A stretch of DNA of 64,000 nt from Diphasiastrum complanatum (lineage: Eukaryota > Streptophyta > Lycopodiopsida > Lycopodiales > Lycopodiaceae). Shown here one piece after another: positions 1-9,649 of the stretch (its first letter is position 1; every line of letters starts with the position of its first letter). A program made the position numbers and the translations under genes. A model generated the notes under the pieces. It ran no database searches. It had not been told where the DNA came from and worked only from the letters and a program-made list of their open reading frames with translations. The stretch lies in contig CM055106.1 in the NCBI GenBank assembly GCA_029204225.1, positions 10,242,978-10,306,977 on the forward strand, written 5' to 3'.

Positions 1-619
1 ATTATCAAAAGGACCTTGGAGATTTTTCACAAAACAACAAGTGGTGTTTTCGCAATTAAAGAAATCGACAAGTTATTCACTGTTGACTATTCAAAGAGCA
101 CTACTTTATCCAAAAAAAAAAATGATGATCGTTCAAGCATCTATTCCAAGCAATCCTTCATGGAGCTCTCAACGGTACAATTGACCTCAAAGAAGCTGCA
201 ATCAAAATTCTGCCAACATCATGTCTTCAAGTGACAACTCTAACCAACAAACCTTTGATCCCTTCATTCACCTCCACCACCACCCCCATATCCGACTCAC
301 ATCTTACCACTTACCCTTATCTTCATCTCTTTACCGTTCGTTCACACCTTGTGTTGTTTTCATATCATTTTCAACAACCCAAGCTCTTGTACATCATCCA
401 TTGAATCCTCAGCGTGGGCAATTGGGAATACAACCCATCAAAGAGCCAAAGCTTCTAGAGACGCTCATACTTCTTCAAAGCTTCATCTCCTATGGAGCAA
501 TTACAAAATGTTCCACATCTACAAGCTGCACCAAGTTTGACTCCTCCCACACCATAAAGAGCGGGGTTCTTTCTATTGCCATTGGCATGGGACCGCCAAT
601 CCAATTAGGAGGGGGATAA
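1..619 (+). mobile_element. Element E copy 1: 3' internal end with polypurine tract
   Basis: This stretch precedes an LTR and ends in a purine run, AGGAGGGGGATAA at 607-619, directly followed by TG. That is the expected arrangement of a polypurine tract and 3' LTR start on the plus strand. No conserved protein is recognisable. A 132-codon open frame at 221-619 has a composition unlike a known family and is not called. The left end lies outside the window. Confidence 0.55.
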
Positions 620-1515
620 TGTTAGCAACAAAGTAAAATCAAAGTAAAATAAAACACTGTGGCATGTGTATTGTAAGTCCACTGTGAGTACTTGTTAATA
701 AACTCCTACCATGGCATGTGTGTCATAAGTCCATGGGTAGAAACTTAATTGAATTCTAAACTTCTGAATTAGAAAACTTAAGTTAGAGAACTTAAACTTA
801 GAAACTTAAGCTTATAAAATAAAAGATTCTAAGTTATCTTGAGTTCTAAGTTTAGAGTCTTAGGCTTTCTAAGTTAGAAGTTGAGAAGTTTAGAAGTCTT
901 AGAATTGCAAGTTTTAGAAATTAATCCCATAAGTTAGTAGAAGCTTATGGAAGGCCCTTCTTGCTATAAGAAGAGAGGCATTTCCCTTGTAAAAAAACAC
1001 TTTTGAGATTATGCTAAATTGCTATCTCTTTTGAGATTATCTTGCTATTTCAATTGTGTTCCCATTGGAAGGTGCATAGCTTGAGGGAAGGTGCTCAGGC
1101 CTCCTCTTGCCTCCTTTCATTGGATTATTGTGGCATGCTTGATTTGTTGATTATTAGTTAGCCGCAATTTATATTTCATTTCCCTTTGGGAGTTAGCATT
1201 AGTTTTACGGTTTGCTAGTTGGGAAGCCTTAGCAATCCTAGTTGTTGTTGATCCTTGCTAGATGGGTACCGCCTTAGCAAGTATATTTACTTTCCAAGTA
1301 ATGGCTGGTTGGGTACCGCCTTAGCCACACCTTAATTAGTTTCTATTCCGAGCACCAATTGGGAAGCCTTGGTGCTCTCTTTTCATTTATGTTTTTATTT
1401 CACAAGTTGTTAAGCTTTGTAGAACTTAGAAGGTGGATGACCGGTCTACCACTATACTACGCATGAAATGTCTCTTTAGACCTAGCCACAGTAGAAAGTA
1501 GAAATACTTCCAACA
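620..1515 (+). repeat. Element E copy 1: 3' LTR, about 896 bp
   Basis: The LTR starts TGTTAGCAAC after the polypurine tract and ends in CTTCCAACA, so the termini show the TG...CA rule with inverted TGTT/AACA. A TATA-like TATAAAATA lies near 815 and a second candidate, GCTATAAGAAG, near 971. The last 340 bp are repeated in reverse orientation at 47398-47686, which fixes the right boundary independently. The hairpin array at 1212-1377 lies in the R/U5 part. No target duplication could be checked because the other end is missing. Confidence 0.65.
1212..1377 (+). other. Array of four tandem stem-loops with a shared loop
   Basis: Four imperfect palindromes follow each other inside the LTR. Stems are TTGCTA/TAGCAA (1212-1235), CTTGCTA/TAGCAAG (1254-1281), TGGCTG/TAGCCA with one G.U pair (1302-1327) and GAGCACCAA/TTGGTGCTC (1350-1377). 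All loops carry TGGG, then AA or TACC, then GCC. The stems differ in sequence but the differences are compensated, so pairing is kept while sequence is not. A role in packaging, dimerisation, priming or translation of the element RNA is inference only. Confidence 0.6.
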
Positions 1516-1958
1516 CCTCTGTATTGCACTTGATAGCACCTAAAACTGTGTCCATATGACAAGGTTATGAGTGTTTGAAGTTATGGCAATTTTTATGTAG
1601 AAAACCTCTACATGGAGCTGATGCATGCCGATATAGGCATTGTTGGGTTTATCCCTTCTCCCTAAATCCATAAGCTAATCTAGTTCCATTCATGCAATCA
1701 TTGCAATATGAAGACTTTTTAACTTCATCATATTTTGCAAGTCACTGCCCCTAAAAATTCTTAAGTAACTTGTAAGGGACCCAGAAGGTTTCCTCTTATG
1801 AGTCATCATGATCGTCGACAATAAAGAGCACGTAAGGAACTCATAAGTGACCCGTAAATAAAGCTATTACAAGGCAATACGAATAGGAAACGAAGAACTA
1901 CGAGCAACGATGTAGGATGATGTCCCTAACAAATATCCTTATGGGAGATTGTGGTAGG
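1516..1958. other. Gap between LTR E and copia A: nothing recognised
   Basis: No open frame, repeat or RNA gene is recognised. It may be the 5' leader of copia A or older host DNA; no copia A LTR similar to that at 50389 is present here. Confidence 0.4.
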
Positions 1959-2856
1959 TATGGAAGTCCGGCCAAATCCCACTCTAGGTGACATGAGGGC
2001 CTTTGATAAAAAGGCACAGAGAGCATTGTCCTTAATCAATCTTTCAATGAAAGACCATGTGATCACTCATATAAGTGATGCCACGACAGCTAGGGGAGCT
2101 TGGTAAGCTCTTAGAATGCAATTTCAAACTTGCAATCCAGCTCGAGCCATGTTCTTGAAGTCGAGATTGAATGCAGTAAGGATGGAAGAAAGTGAATCAG
2201 TGGGATCTTTCTTCACCAGGATAAAGGAGTTGAGAGATCAACTTGTGGCAATTGGAGAACCAATTAGGGACGTTGAATTGGTACATACCACAATGAGTGG
2301 TGTCTCGAAAGGGCTACAGATGTTTGTGAGCGGCATTGCTTCGAGGGAGAGGTTGCCTACTTTTGAATACTTCCACGAAATCATGTTGCAGGAAGAGCAG
2401 CGTCGCGAATTGGTGAAGTCAAGGCAAACCCCACAGGAGGATCAAGCCTTGCTTGCTAAAGGCAAGCAGAAAGGATGGAAAAGGATTCCCAAGAAATCCA
2501 AGGATGATGATGACGAGGGAGAGTCATCATCAAAAGGGAAAAGAAGAAGAAAGACAAATGTTACGATTGCCAAAACACCGGATCATTGGGCACGCGAGTG
2601 TTACAAGAAGAAAGCGAACATAAAGGCGAAAAAAGTGACTCAACAAGGCAACATTGTCGAAGATGATGGAGAAGATGATGAGACAAGTGTCTTCTCATCA
2701 GCATTGGCATCCCAGGTTGATGATGGTGCAAGATGGTTCATAGATTCAGGCGCCACAAGGCATATGACCGAGAAACGTGATTGGTTTGAGAAATTCTCAC
2801 CAATCCATGATGGGGATAAGGTCACTCAAGCCAATGGGGAGGAATGCCAAATATAG
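1959..2856 (+). pseudogene. Copia A1 gag and protease region, broken
   Basis: Reading from an ATG at 1959, a gag-like protein runs to a premature TAA at 2103-2105 and then resumes in the same frame from 2116 to 2856. It contains the UBN2-type gag helix region. The zinc knuckle near 2562-2605 is split between frames: CYDC is in one frame and HWARECYKK in another, so a small frameshift lies inside the CCHC motif. The protease signature follows at about 2738 (FIDSGATRHM, catalytic DSG intact). Translation stops at a TAG at 2854. Confidence 0.82.
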
Positions 2857-2899
2857 GGTGTGGACAATGTACCTGTGCAGTTTTAAGATGGTAAAATCT

Positions 2900-3980
2900 A
2901 GAGCATCCCTAATGTGCTTTATGTTCCTGGACTCAAAAAGAGTCTGCTTTATGTTGGAGTAATGTCTAATCAACATCTTAAGGTTGAATTTGTCAAGGAT
3001 GGATGCCTTATGAGGGATATGAACCACAATCATAAAGTGGTGGTGAACGGTTATCGAGATAGTAACTGTGGTCTTTATAAATTGGATGCTGCAAAACCAG
3101 GAGAATATGGTTTGGCTATCTCAACAGCATCTCAATCTGAGTTGTGGCACAGAAAACTTGGTCATTTGAACTATAAGAGTTTGAGATTGATGGCGAAGCT
3201 AAAGATGGTAATAGGGTTACCGGCATTGCAGGATGATCATCATGCAATATGTGAAGGATGCATCATGGGAAAGCTTCACAGGGAGACATTCAAGAAAGGT
3301 GGAACTGCAAGAGCTAAGAAACTGCTGGAACCTATTCACAGCGACCTGTGCAGCCCAATGAGGACCATGTCATTGGGGAAAGCATATTATTTTTATGACT
3401 TTCATAGATGATTACTCTAGGAGGACATGGATTTATTTCTTGAAGAAGAAATCCGATGATTTTGCTCGCTTCAAGGAGTTCAAGACTTTGGTAGAGAACC
3501 AACTGGATGCACGCATCAAAGTGCTAAGATCAGATAGAGGGGGCGAATACAAATTTGATGATTTTGAGGACTTTTGAGTGAACGCTCCATGATGAAGCAA
3601 ATGGGCTTGACTTATTCACTTTGGTCGGAAGCGTGCAGTGCGGCAACGTTCTTGCAAAATAGGAGCCCTACAGTTGTGGTTCCCTCTCGAAGAAACATTT
3701 ATAGGAATAAAGCCAAAAATCGACAAGTTTCGTGTCATTGGATGTAAGGCCTATGTACATGTGCCAAAGGAAGAGCGAAAGAAACTTGATGCCAAAGCAA
3801 TCAAGTGTATCTTCGTCGGTTATGACGAGAGGACGAAGGCATACAGGTGTTTTGATCCTGTAATGAACAAGATTCACATTAGCAAAGATGTGATCTTTGA
3901 TGAGATGCTTAGGTATGAACATGAAGACCATGCAAGTGGTGAAAGCATCAAAAGACTTCCCACAATTTTGGAAGAAGAAG
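2900..3980 (+). pseudogene. Copia A1 integrase region, broken
   Basis: The GAG-pre-integrase zinc finger is visible (LWHRKLGHLN at about 3144, then CEGCIMGK at about 3250). The integrase core starts with IHSDLCSPM at about 3335 and [11 protein letters not shown] at 3395. The RSDRGGEY segment around 3530 holds the second catalytic Asp. The frame closes at 3577 because a deletion removed the segment with the catalytic Glu that is still present in copy 2. The downstream core and C-terminal part (VIGCKAYVHVPKEERKK) resume at about 3700. Confidence 0.82.
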
Positions 3981-4309
3981 ATGAAGAAGACGCTCCACAA
4001 GATGATGCACGTGAAGATGAGAGTCGAGAGGGCGAGTATGAAAGGACACCACCTATTCAAGAGCCTAGGGTGAGGTACTTGCCAATAGGAGCAATAAAGG
4101 AGAAACTGGTTGGAAGTAAGAGACATTACTTGGACACTCCTTGGGATACATACTCTCCACGTAGTGTATCACCTGAATCTAAGATACCAAAATGGTATGA
4201 GAAGATCATGAAGGACGCAAAGGTAAATCAACCAGGATCTAGCACACAAGGAGAAGTGAGAAGATCAACGTGGGAAAGGAAGTCTCCCGATTGTTATCAT
4301 GTGAACTAT

Positions 4310-5586
4310 GCCCTAATGAGTGACATTTTGAAGTGTCGAGAGCCATCAACCTTTGATGAGGCAAAAGATCACAAAGAGTGGCAAAGGGCAATGGAAGAGG
4401 AGATGGAATCCATCCACAAGCATGATACATGGGAGTTGGTTGATCTACCACTTGGAAAGAAACCCATTGACAACAAATGGGTGTTTAGAACAAAGTTTCA
4501 TGCGGATGGCACGATAGCAAAGCATAAGGCACAACTAGTAGTGAAGGGTTATGAGCAAAGCAAAGGAATTGACTATGAAGAGACATTTGCTCTAGTGGCT
4601 AAGTGGACTACGCTATGCCTTATCATTGCCCTAGCATCTCATTTTGGATGGAAGATCCATCAAATGGATGTGAAGTCCGCATTTTTGAATGGTGACTTAG
4701 AGGAAGAAGTTTACATGGTCCAACCACAGGGCTTCATGGAAAAAGGGCAAGAACAGAAGGAATGTAAACTACACAAAGCACTTTATGGCCTTAAGCAAGC
4801 ACCACACGCATGGTATGGACGCATTGACAATTACTTTCTTTCTCATGGGTTTGTAAGAACAAATTCAGATCCAAATCTTTATGTTCTTATAAACGATGAC
4901 AACATTGCCTTGATTGTACTTTATGTTGATGATATCATTATCACGGGCAATGATGAGAACCTCACTCGTTCTATCAAAGCCAATTTATAAAAGTAGTTTG
5001 AGATGACAGATTTAGATCTTATGCACTACTGCTTGGGTGTCGAAGTATGGCAAACTGGCAGTGATATCAGGTTATGTCAAAACAAGTATGTGGGCGAGGT
5101 ATTGGAGAGATTTCACATGACAGAGTGCAAACCTTCCATCACCCCTTGCGAAGCTGGTTGAAATTATCTCGTATTGATGATAGTGCACATGTTGACGCTA
5201 CTCTATTTCGTCAGCTAGTTGGGAGTTTGATATATCTTACAACTACACGTCCTAATATCTACTATGTTGTAAGTTTGATTAGTCAATTCATGTCATCACC
5301 CACTATGGACCATTGGAAAGCTGCAAAAAGGATTTTGAGGTATGTGAAAGGTACACCTAACCTTGGCCTAATCTACAAAAGACAAAGTATTTTACCTAAG
5401 TTGCAAGGTTATGTTGATGCTAATTAGGCAGGAAGTATAGATGATGGAAAGTCAACAACAGGTTATGCCTTCAATTTTGGTAGCGGTTGTTTTTCATGGT
5501 CTAGCAAGAAGCAAGATACTATTTCTCTTTCTTCTATAGAAGCCGAATATAGTGTTAAGTTCTGCTACCCAGGAAGCTGTTTGGCT
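4310..5586 (+). pseudogene. Copia A1 reverse transcriptase and RNase H, broken
   Basis: The RVT_2 domain starts near 4370 (WQRAMEEEMESI), with IHQMDVKSAFLNGDLEEE at about 4657, LYGLKQAPHAWY at about 4780 and catalytic LYVDDIIITG at about 4920. A stop at 4988 separates the thumb region. RNase H (GSLIYLTTTRPNI, YVDAN) follows at 5074-5586 with further stops; the Asp of the DAD-type motif survives but is followed by a TAG. The RNase H C-terminus is deleted. Confidence 0.85.
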
Positions 5587-5778
5587 ACGTAAGTTGTTAT
5601 GTGAGATTGCCGTCTTTCTTTTACGAGCCCTTTGAGTGCTACTTTATCTTTGTACTTGCTTATCAATTGAATATACAGTTTGAGGTGAGCTATTCTGTTG
5701 TCTTGTCTTGTTGCACTTGATGTTGTGTTGTGGTGATTGATCCGGTCGGGTGTTTAAACTATTTTCTTAACTAGTACA

Positions 5779-6434
5779 TGTACAACCTGTCTCAAGCTTA
5801 GAAATGCATCCCAATCACAAAAACACAAGACAAATGTGAAAAATACAAGCAAAACTAAAAATTGCCAATGTCTCATCAACTTCTCATTGATTTGGTTGAT
5901 CCCTTTATAGATCAAGTCCATCCACGAGTTGTGTATTGTCCAACAAGCCTTCACGCGTGTGAAGAGTTCCTAGTCATCTAGAACCACCAATGGGAGCCAT
6001 ATGTGCTCATTTCCTAAAGTTGACTATTCTCTTTGGCTAGAAAACAAAAAGCTAGTCTTCCACATTTATAGGAATATTCCCTATAAAATAGGATGTAATG
6101 GAATCTTTCTATCTTATCATCTAAAAGCTTATCCACACGTGTGAATGGACATGTGTGAGTATTAACTCATTCACATAGAAGTCCAATCTATTTACATAAA
6201 GTTTGACCAATTTGACCAATTTCAAGATTCTACTCAAAGGTCAATTTCAAGATTCTACTCAAAGGTCAATTTCACACTAGTGTAGATCTAGCTAAAATCA
6301 ATCTAACTTTATAAAAGTGACTTACGTACATTCTTTCACACATGAGAACAGACTCCACACGTGTGAGATTCTATCAAGATCAAATTACCTTAAGATCTAC
6401 AAAGTACATCAAGTTGGAAGTGATATTTTTAACA
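5779..6434 (-). repeat. Copia B 3' LTR, truncated
   Basis: Sequence matches 16856-17513 closely. On the minus strand the LTR starts TGTTAAAAATATCAC, preceded by a purine run, GTGAGAAGGAG (6435-6445), the expected polypurine tract. About 190 bp of the far end are missing, and it abuts the copia A1 LTR remnant near 5775. A 25-bp stretch, TTTCAAGATTCTACTCAAAG and five more bases, is duplicated at about 6220-6270 but single in the other LTR. Confidence 0.8.
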
Positions 6435-6445
6435 CTCCTTCTCAC

Positions 6446-7670
6446 TTCTAACTTGGCAAGTCTATTGTACATCTATCTACAACTCCAAGAGCATCTCTTA
6501 ACTTGAAAAATGGATCTTTAGCCAAAGGTTTGGTTAAGATATCAGCTATGCACTCGAATGATGGCACATGATGAAGTTGAACCTCTTTGGATTGCACCTT
6601 CTCCCTCACAAAGTGATGAGCTATCTCAATATGCTTTGTTCTAGCATTGAAGATCGGATTGGTAGCAATTTGTTGAGAAGATTGATTGTCACAATAGATG
6701 CAAGGGATCTCCTCGGCCTTTAGCACTTGAAGCTCCACTAAAAGTCTTCGTAGCCTAGGGTTTCTTTGGTTGTTGAAGTCAATGCCTTGTACTCGGCTTC
6801 ACAAGAGGAAAGAGAAATTGTATCTTGCTTTTTGGAAAGCCAAGATATCACTCCTCCACAAAGAAAAGTGACAAATGCACTTATGAATCTTCTATCCATC
6901 TTGTCTCATGCAAAATCTGAATCTGAAAATGCCCTCAAGTACAAGTTAGATCCTTGATAGAGAATGCCAAAAAATCTAGTAGAAGAGACATATCTAAGCA
7001 CTCTCTTGGCACTTTTCCAATGATGCATCAAAGGACCTTGCATTTATTGACTTAACTTGCTTACACTATAACTCAAATCTGGTCTAGTGATTGTCAAATA
7101 GATTAAGGAGCCTATTAGCTTCCTAAAGAGTGTGATGTCCTCAAAGGATGCTTCATTACAATCATTAGTAACTTTACAAACTTGCTCCATAGGGGTGTCA
7201 ATCCCCTTACCATCTTTCATGTAACCTTTCAAGAATGGAAGTAGCATACTTTGATTGACTTATAAAAGTAAAATTACTACCTCTAGTAGCTTCTATTGAG
7301 CTTAAGAAGTCCTAGATCTACCATCTCAAATTCACTAGACAAAGAAGCTTTAACGTTTCTTATGCCTTTACCATCATTTCTTGTCAATATGATATCATCA
7401 ACATAAAGTACTAAAATGATGATCTTTCCATCATTACATTTGATGTACAAAGAAGGCTCATAAGAGCTAATCACAAAGCCAAGAGAGTAGAGAAAATCAT
7501 GCAACCTAGAGTACCAAGCTCTAGGTGCTTGCTTCAAGCCATATAGGCTCTTCCTTAAGTGGCAAACCTTGTCCTCCTCACCATCCTTGATGAAGCCCTC
7601 GGGTTGCAACATGTATATTTCCTCCTCCAAGTAGCCATTCAAGAAAGCATTGGTTACATCCATTTGATAA
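6446..7670 (-). pseudogene. Copia B RT/RNase H remnant
   Basis: On the minus strand the RVT_2 domain reads YQMDVTNAFLNGYLEEE at about 7667, then LYGLKQAPRAWYSRL, then YVDDIIL at about 7395. A shifted frame continues at 7044-7247 (IGSLIYLTITRPDLSYSVSK). RNase H follows in pieces between 7040 and 6446: WLSKKQDTISLSS, CEAEYKAL, IYCDNQSSQQIA, ARTKHIEIAHHFVREK. It ends just before the polypurine tract. Everything upstream of the palm domain is missing, because a Helitron-like element begins at 7671. Confidence 0.87.
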
Positions 7671-7738
7671 CTAGCCACGCAGTTTTAGCCTCAATTTGTT
7701 TTGATTGCCATAAATGTAATTTGTTGCATTGCCTTTAT

Positions 7739-9544
7739 TCATGTAATAACACGTTTGATAGGTATAAGCAACAGTACAAAAAAAGAGAGTATATCTTTTG
7801 TACAAAACAAAGAAGGTATTAAAATTACACATTCTAAATTTTTTGGCGCCTTTTTTAAATACCAGTATTTTCGAGAACTTGTAGGTTTGGTTTTTAAAGT
7901 GTTGTATCCATGCATTTCAGCGGATCTATAAAAAGAAATATAAAACTTTTCTAGTCTATTTGCAATATGTACATCTGATACTGTTTCTAAGATACAAGTA
8001 CTGAAATGTTCATGAAACGGAACATATGTTGCCACATCGTGCAACATGCGTTTTGGCGGATGCGTTATGTGATGTGATAGTCTTTTTCCTAAATTGCGTG
8101 ATTGCCCAACATATATATGACCATTGCATAAGCATTCTATTTTGTAAATCCATATGCCTCTGTTCGGTTGCGCTTTCGTGGTAAATGGAGATTCTGTTAC
8201 AAATTTTTTCTTCCAAAAAAATTTAAATCGAATAATTTACTAAGCATCTTACCCTGATCTCCAAAGTACCTATGGGCTCTGAAGATGACATGGGAGTGCT
8301 TTCAATGCCTGCAGTAGTCTGCATAAATAAAAAAAATCGTACGCTTTTTAAATTTTAAAAAATGTGTACATCTTTTTTACGCATATTCTAAAATTCTTTT
8401 TTTATAGTCGTATGTCATGAAATTCGAATTACAAATGCAAATGTAAAAAAAAGTTAAGCATCTTACTCCGATTTCCAAAGTATGTATGGGATCTAAAGAA
8501 GAAGATACATGAGTGCTTTCAATGCCTGCAACAGTCTGCATGGATAAAAGACATTATACACTTTTATAATTTAAAAAAACACGTAAATCTTTTTATGCAT
8601 ATTGCAAATTTTTTAAAGCTATATGTTATGAAATTCAAATCAGAAATGCAAATGCAAATGCAAGTTTTTGTACCTGTGATTCATTGGTATCGATAGTGAC
8701 TTGTGAATTTCTTTCTTTCTCAATTTTTTCTCGCTCCATCATTTCCAAAACAGTTTCAATAGAAATCGGCCCTTGTGAAAGTGGAGCACCTGTGTCTGAG
8801 AGATATCCTAGCTGTTTACCCAAATCTGTAGTTATTGCATTGATGGCACCACGGGTCATGTCTTTCCAGTCGTTAAAATTGATATTGTAGCCGAAATACA
8901 ATGTACGTAAAGTATAGTAGTTTTTATTTGTATGGGCCTCAAAATAACGAATGGCTGGTGGATTTGTTTCAATTGACGATGGTATGTCCACATTGAAAAG
9001 CTTGTAAAAATACTTCAAAAATCCTAAAACAATCATTTTTCAAAAAAATGAACATTTTCAAAATAATACATGAGCAAATTAGCAACAGTTGTAAAAAAAT
9101 TGAAATGCAGTGTATTTTGTCTTGTATGTCTAATTTGTTTTGCAAAGAAGAAAGTATCTAAATGTAGTACCTTCAATTGGACCTACATGATATCGATTCA
9201 TAAAATCTTCTCTTTCTCGTTTAGATCTTTCAATGAACATACTGAGAGTATAGCTTGTTGAGAACCCATTGGCATACACACTCGGTTCGATCCCACATAA
9301 ATTCAATAGGAACATTTGCTTCGTGGTTGGGAATACGTGGAGATCTATTGATGTTTCGAAAGTCGAACTTTGAAGAGAGATGGATTCTCTTTTTAATTTT
9401 TTAAAAAACTGTACAAATAAGCATTCCATTTGTACTTGTAACATTAATTTTCCGTTCTATAAAATAAATGATTGAAGAAAAGTGAATTATATTTTAAAAA
9501 AAACATACAACTTCTTCTGCTGAGGGAGGTTCGGCTGACGCCAT
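7739..9544 (-). CDS. GIY-YIG nuclease-domain protein, six exons, 425 aa
   Basis: Exons on the minus strand are 9544-9509, 9456-9171, 9023-8674, 8535-8467, 8318-8253 and 8209-7739 (stop). All introns are GT-AG (donors GTATGT, GTACTA, GTACAA, GTAAGA, GTAAGA) and phases agree, giving 1278 nt with no internal stop. The N-terminal two thirds are of unknown family. Exons 4 and 5 are near-duplicates of 23 and 22 codons (AGIEST...TLEI). The last exon holds the nuclease: GIWIYKIEC, then HIYVGQSRNL, Arg in GKRLSHH, Glu in NRLEKFYI, and GYNTL, which together match the Tyr, Tyr, Arg, Glu and Asn positions of GIY-YIG enzymes. A hydrophobic tail (ILSFFVLLLIPIKRV) ends the frame. It starts 105 bp after the helicase stop and ends 68 bp before the putative transposon end. 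DNA cleavage is inferred; the target is unknown. Confidence 0.78.
8253..8535 (-). repeat. Tandem duplicated exons in the GIY-YIG gene
   Basis: Exon 4 (8535-8467) and exon 5 (8318-8253) share most bases, the same CTGCAG-type acceptor and the same GTAAGATGCTTA donor. The flanking intron sequences are also related, so a unit of about 215 bp was duplicated. Both exons are phase 0, so the copy number can change without breaking the frame. Confidence 0.8.
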
Positions 9545-9649
9545 TTTTTATTGGCTGTTCAACAAAAGATTTGTAATTGATTAGAATGAATATGAATATA
9601 AGTTAAGTTTTAAGATTGTTTTTCTTAATATTTAATATATGTAATATAT

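Larger units (their letters stand above)
1959..5773 (+). mobile_element. Copia A copy 1: degraded Ty1/copia retrotransposon
   Basis: The order gag, protease, integrase, reverse transcriptase, RNase H is that of Ty1/copia. It is the same family as the copy at 47688-50707. Compared with that copy it has lost about 110 bp of integrase after 3577, about 15 bp near 3690, and about 440 bp after 5611 (end of RNase H, polypurine tract and start of the 3' LTR). The remaining LTR tail (about 5612-5773) matches 50528-50698 and ends where copia B LTR sequence begins. No 5' LTR is seen. Stop codons and frameshifts make it non-functional. Confidence 0.88.

Noticed and set aside
221-619. 132-codon frame ending at the polypurine tract
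   Set aside because: No motif; low-complexity His/Ser/Leu start, probably chance within retrotransposon DNA.
7559-7931. Plus-strand frames opposite the nuclease gene end
   Set aside because: Antisense to copia B RT and the GIY-YIG exon.
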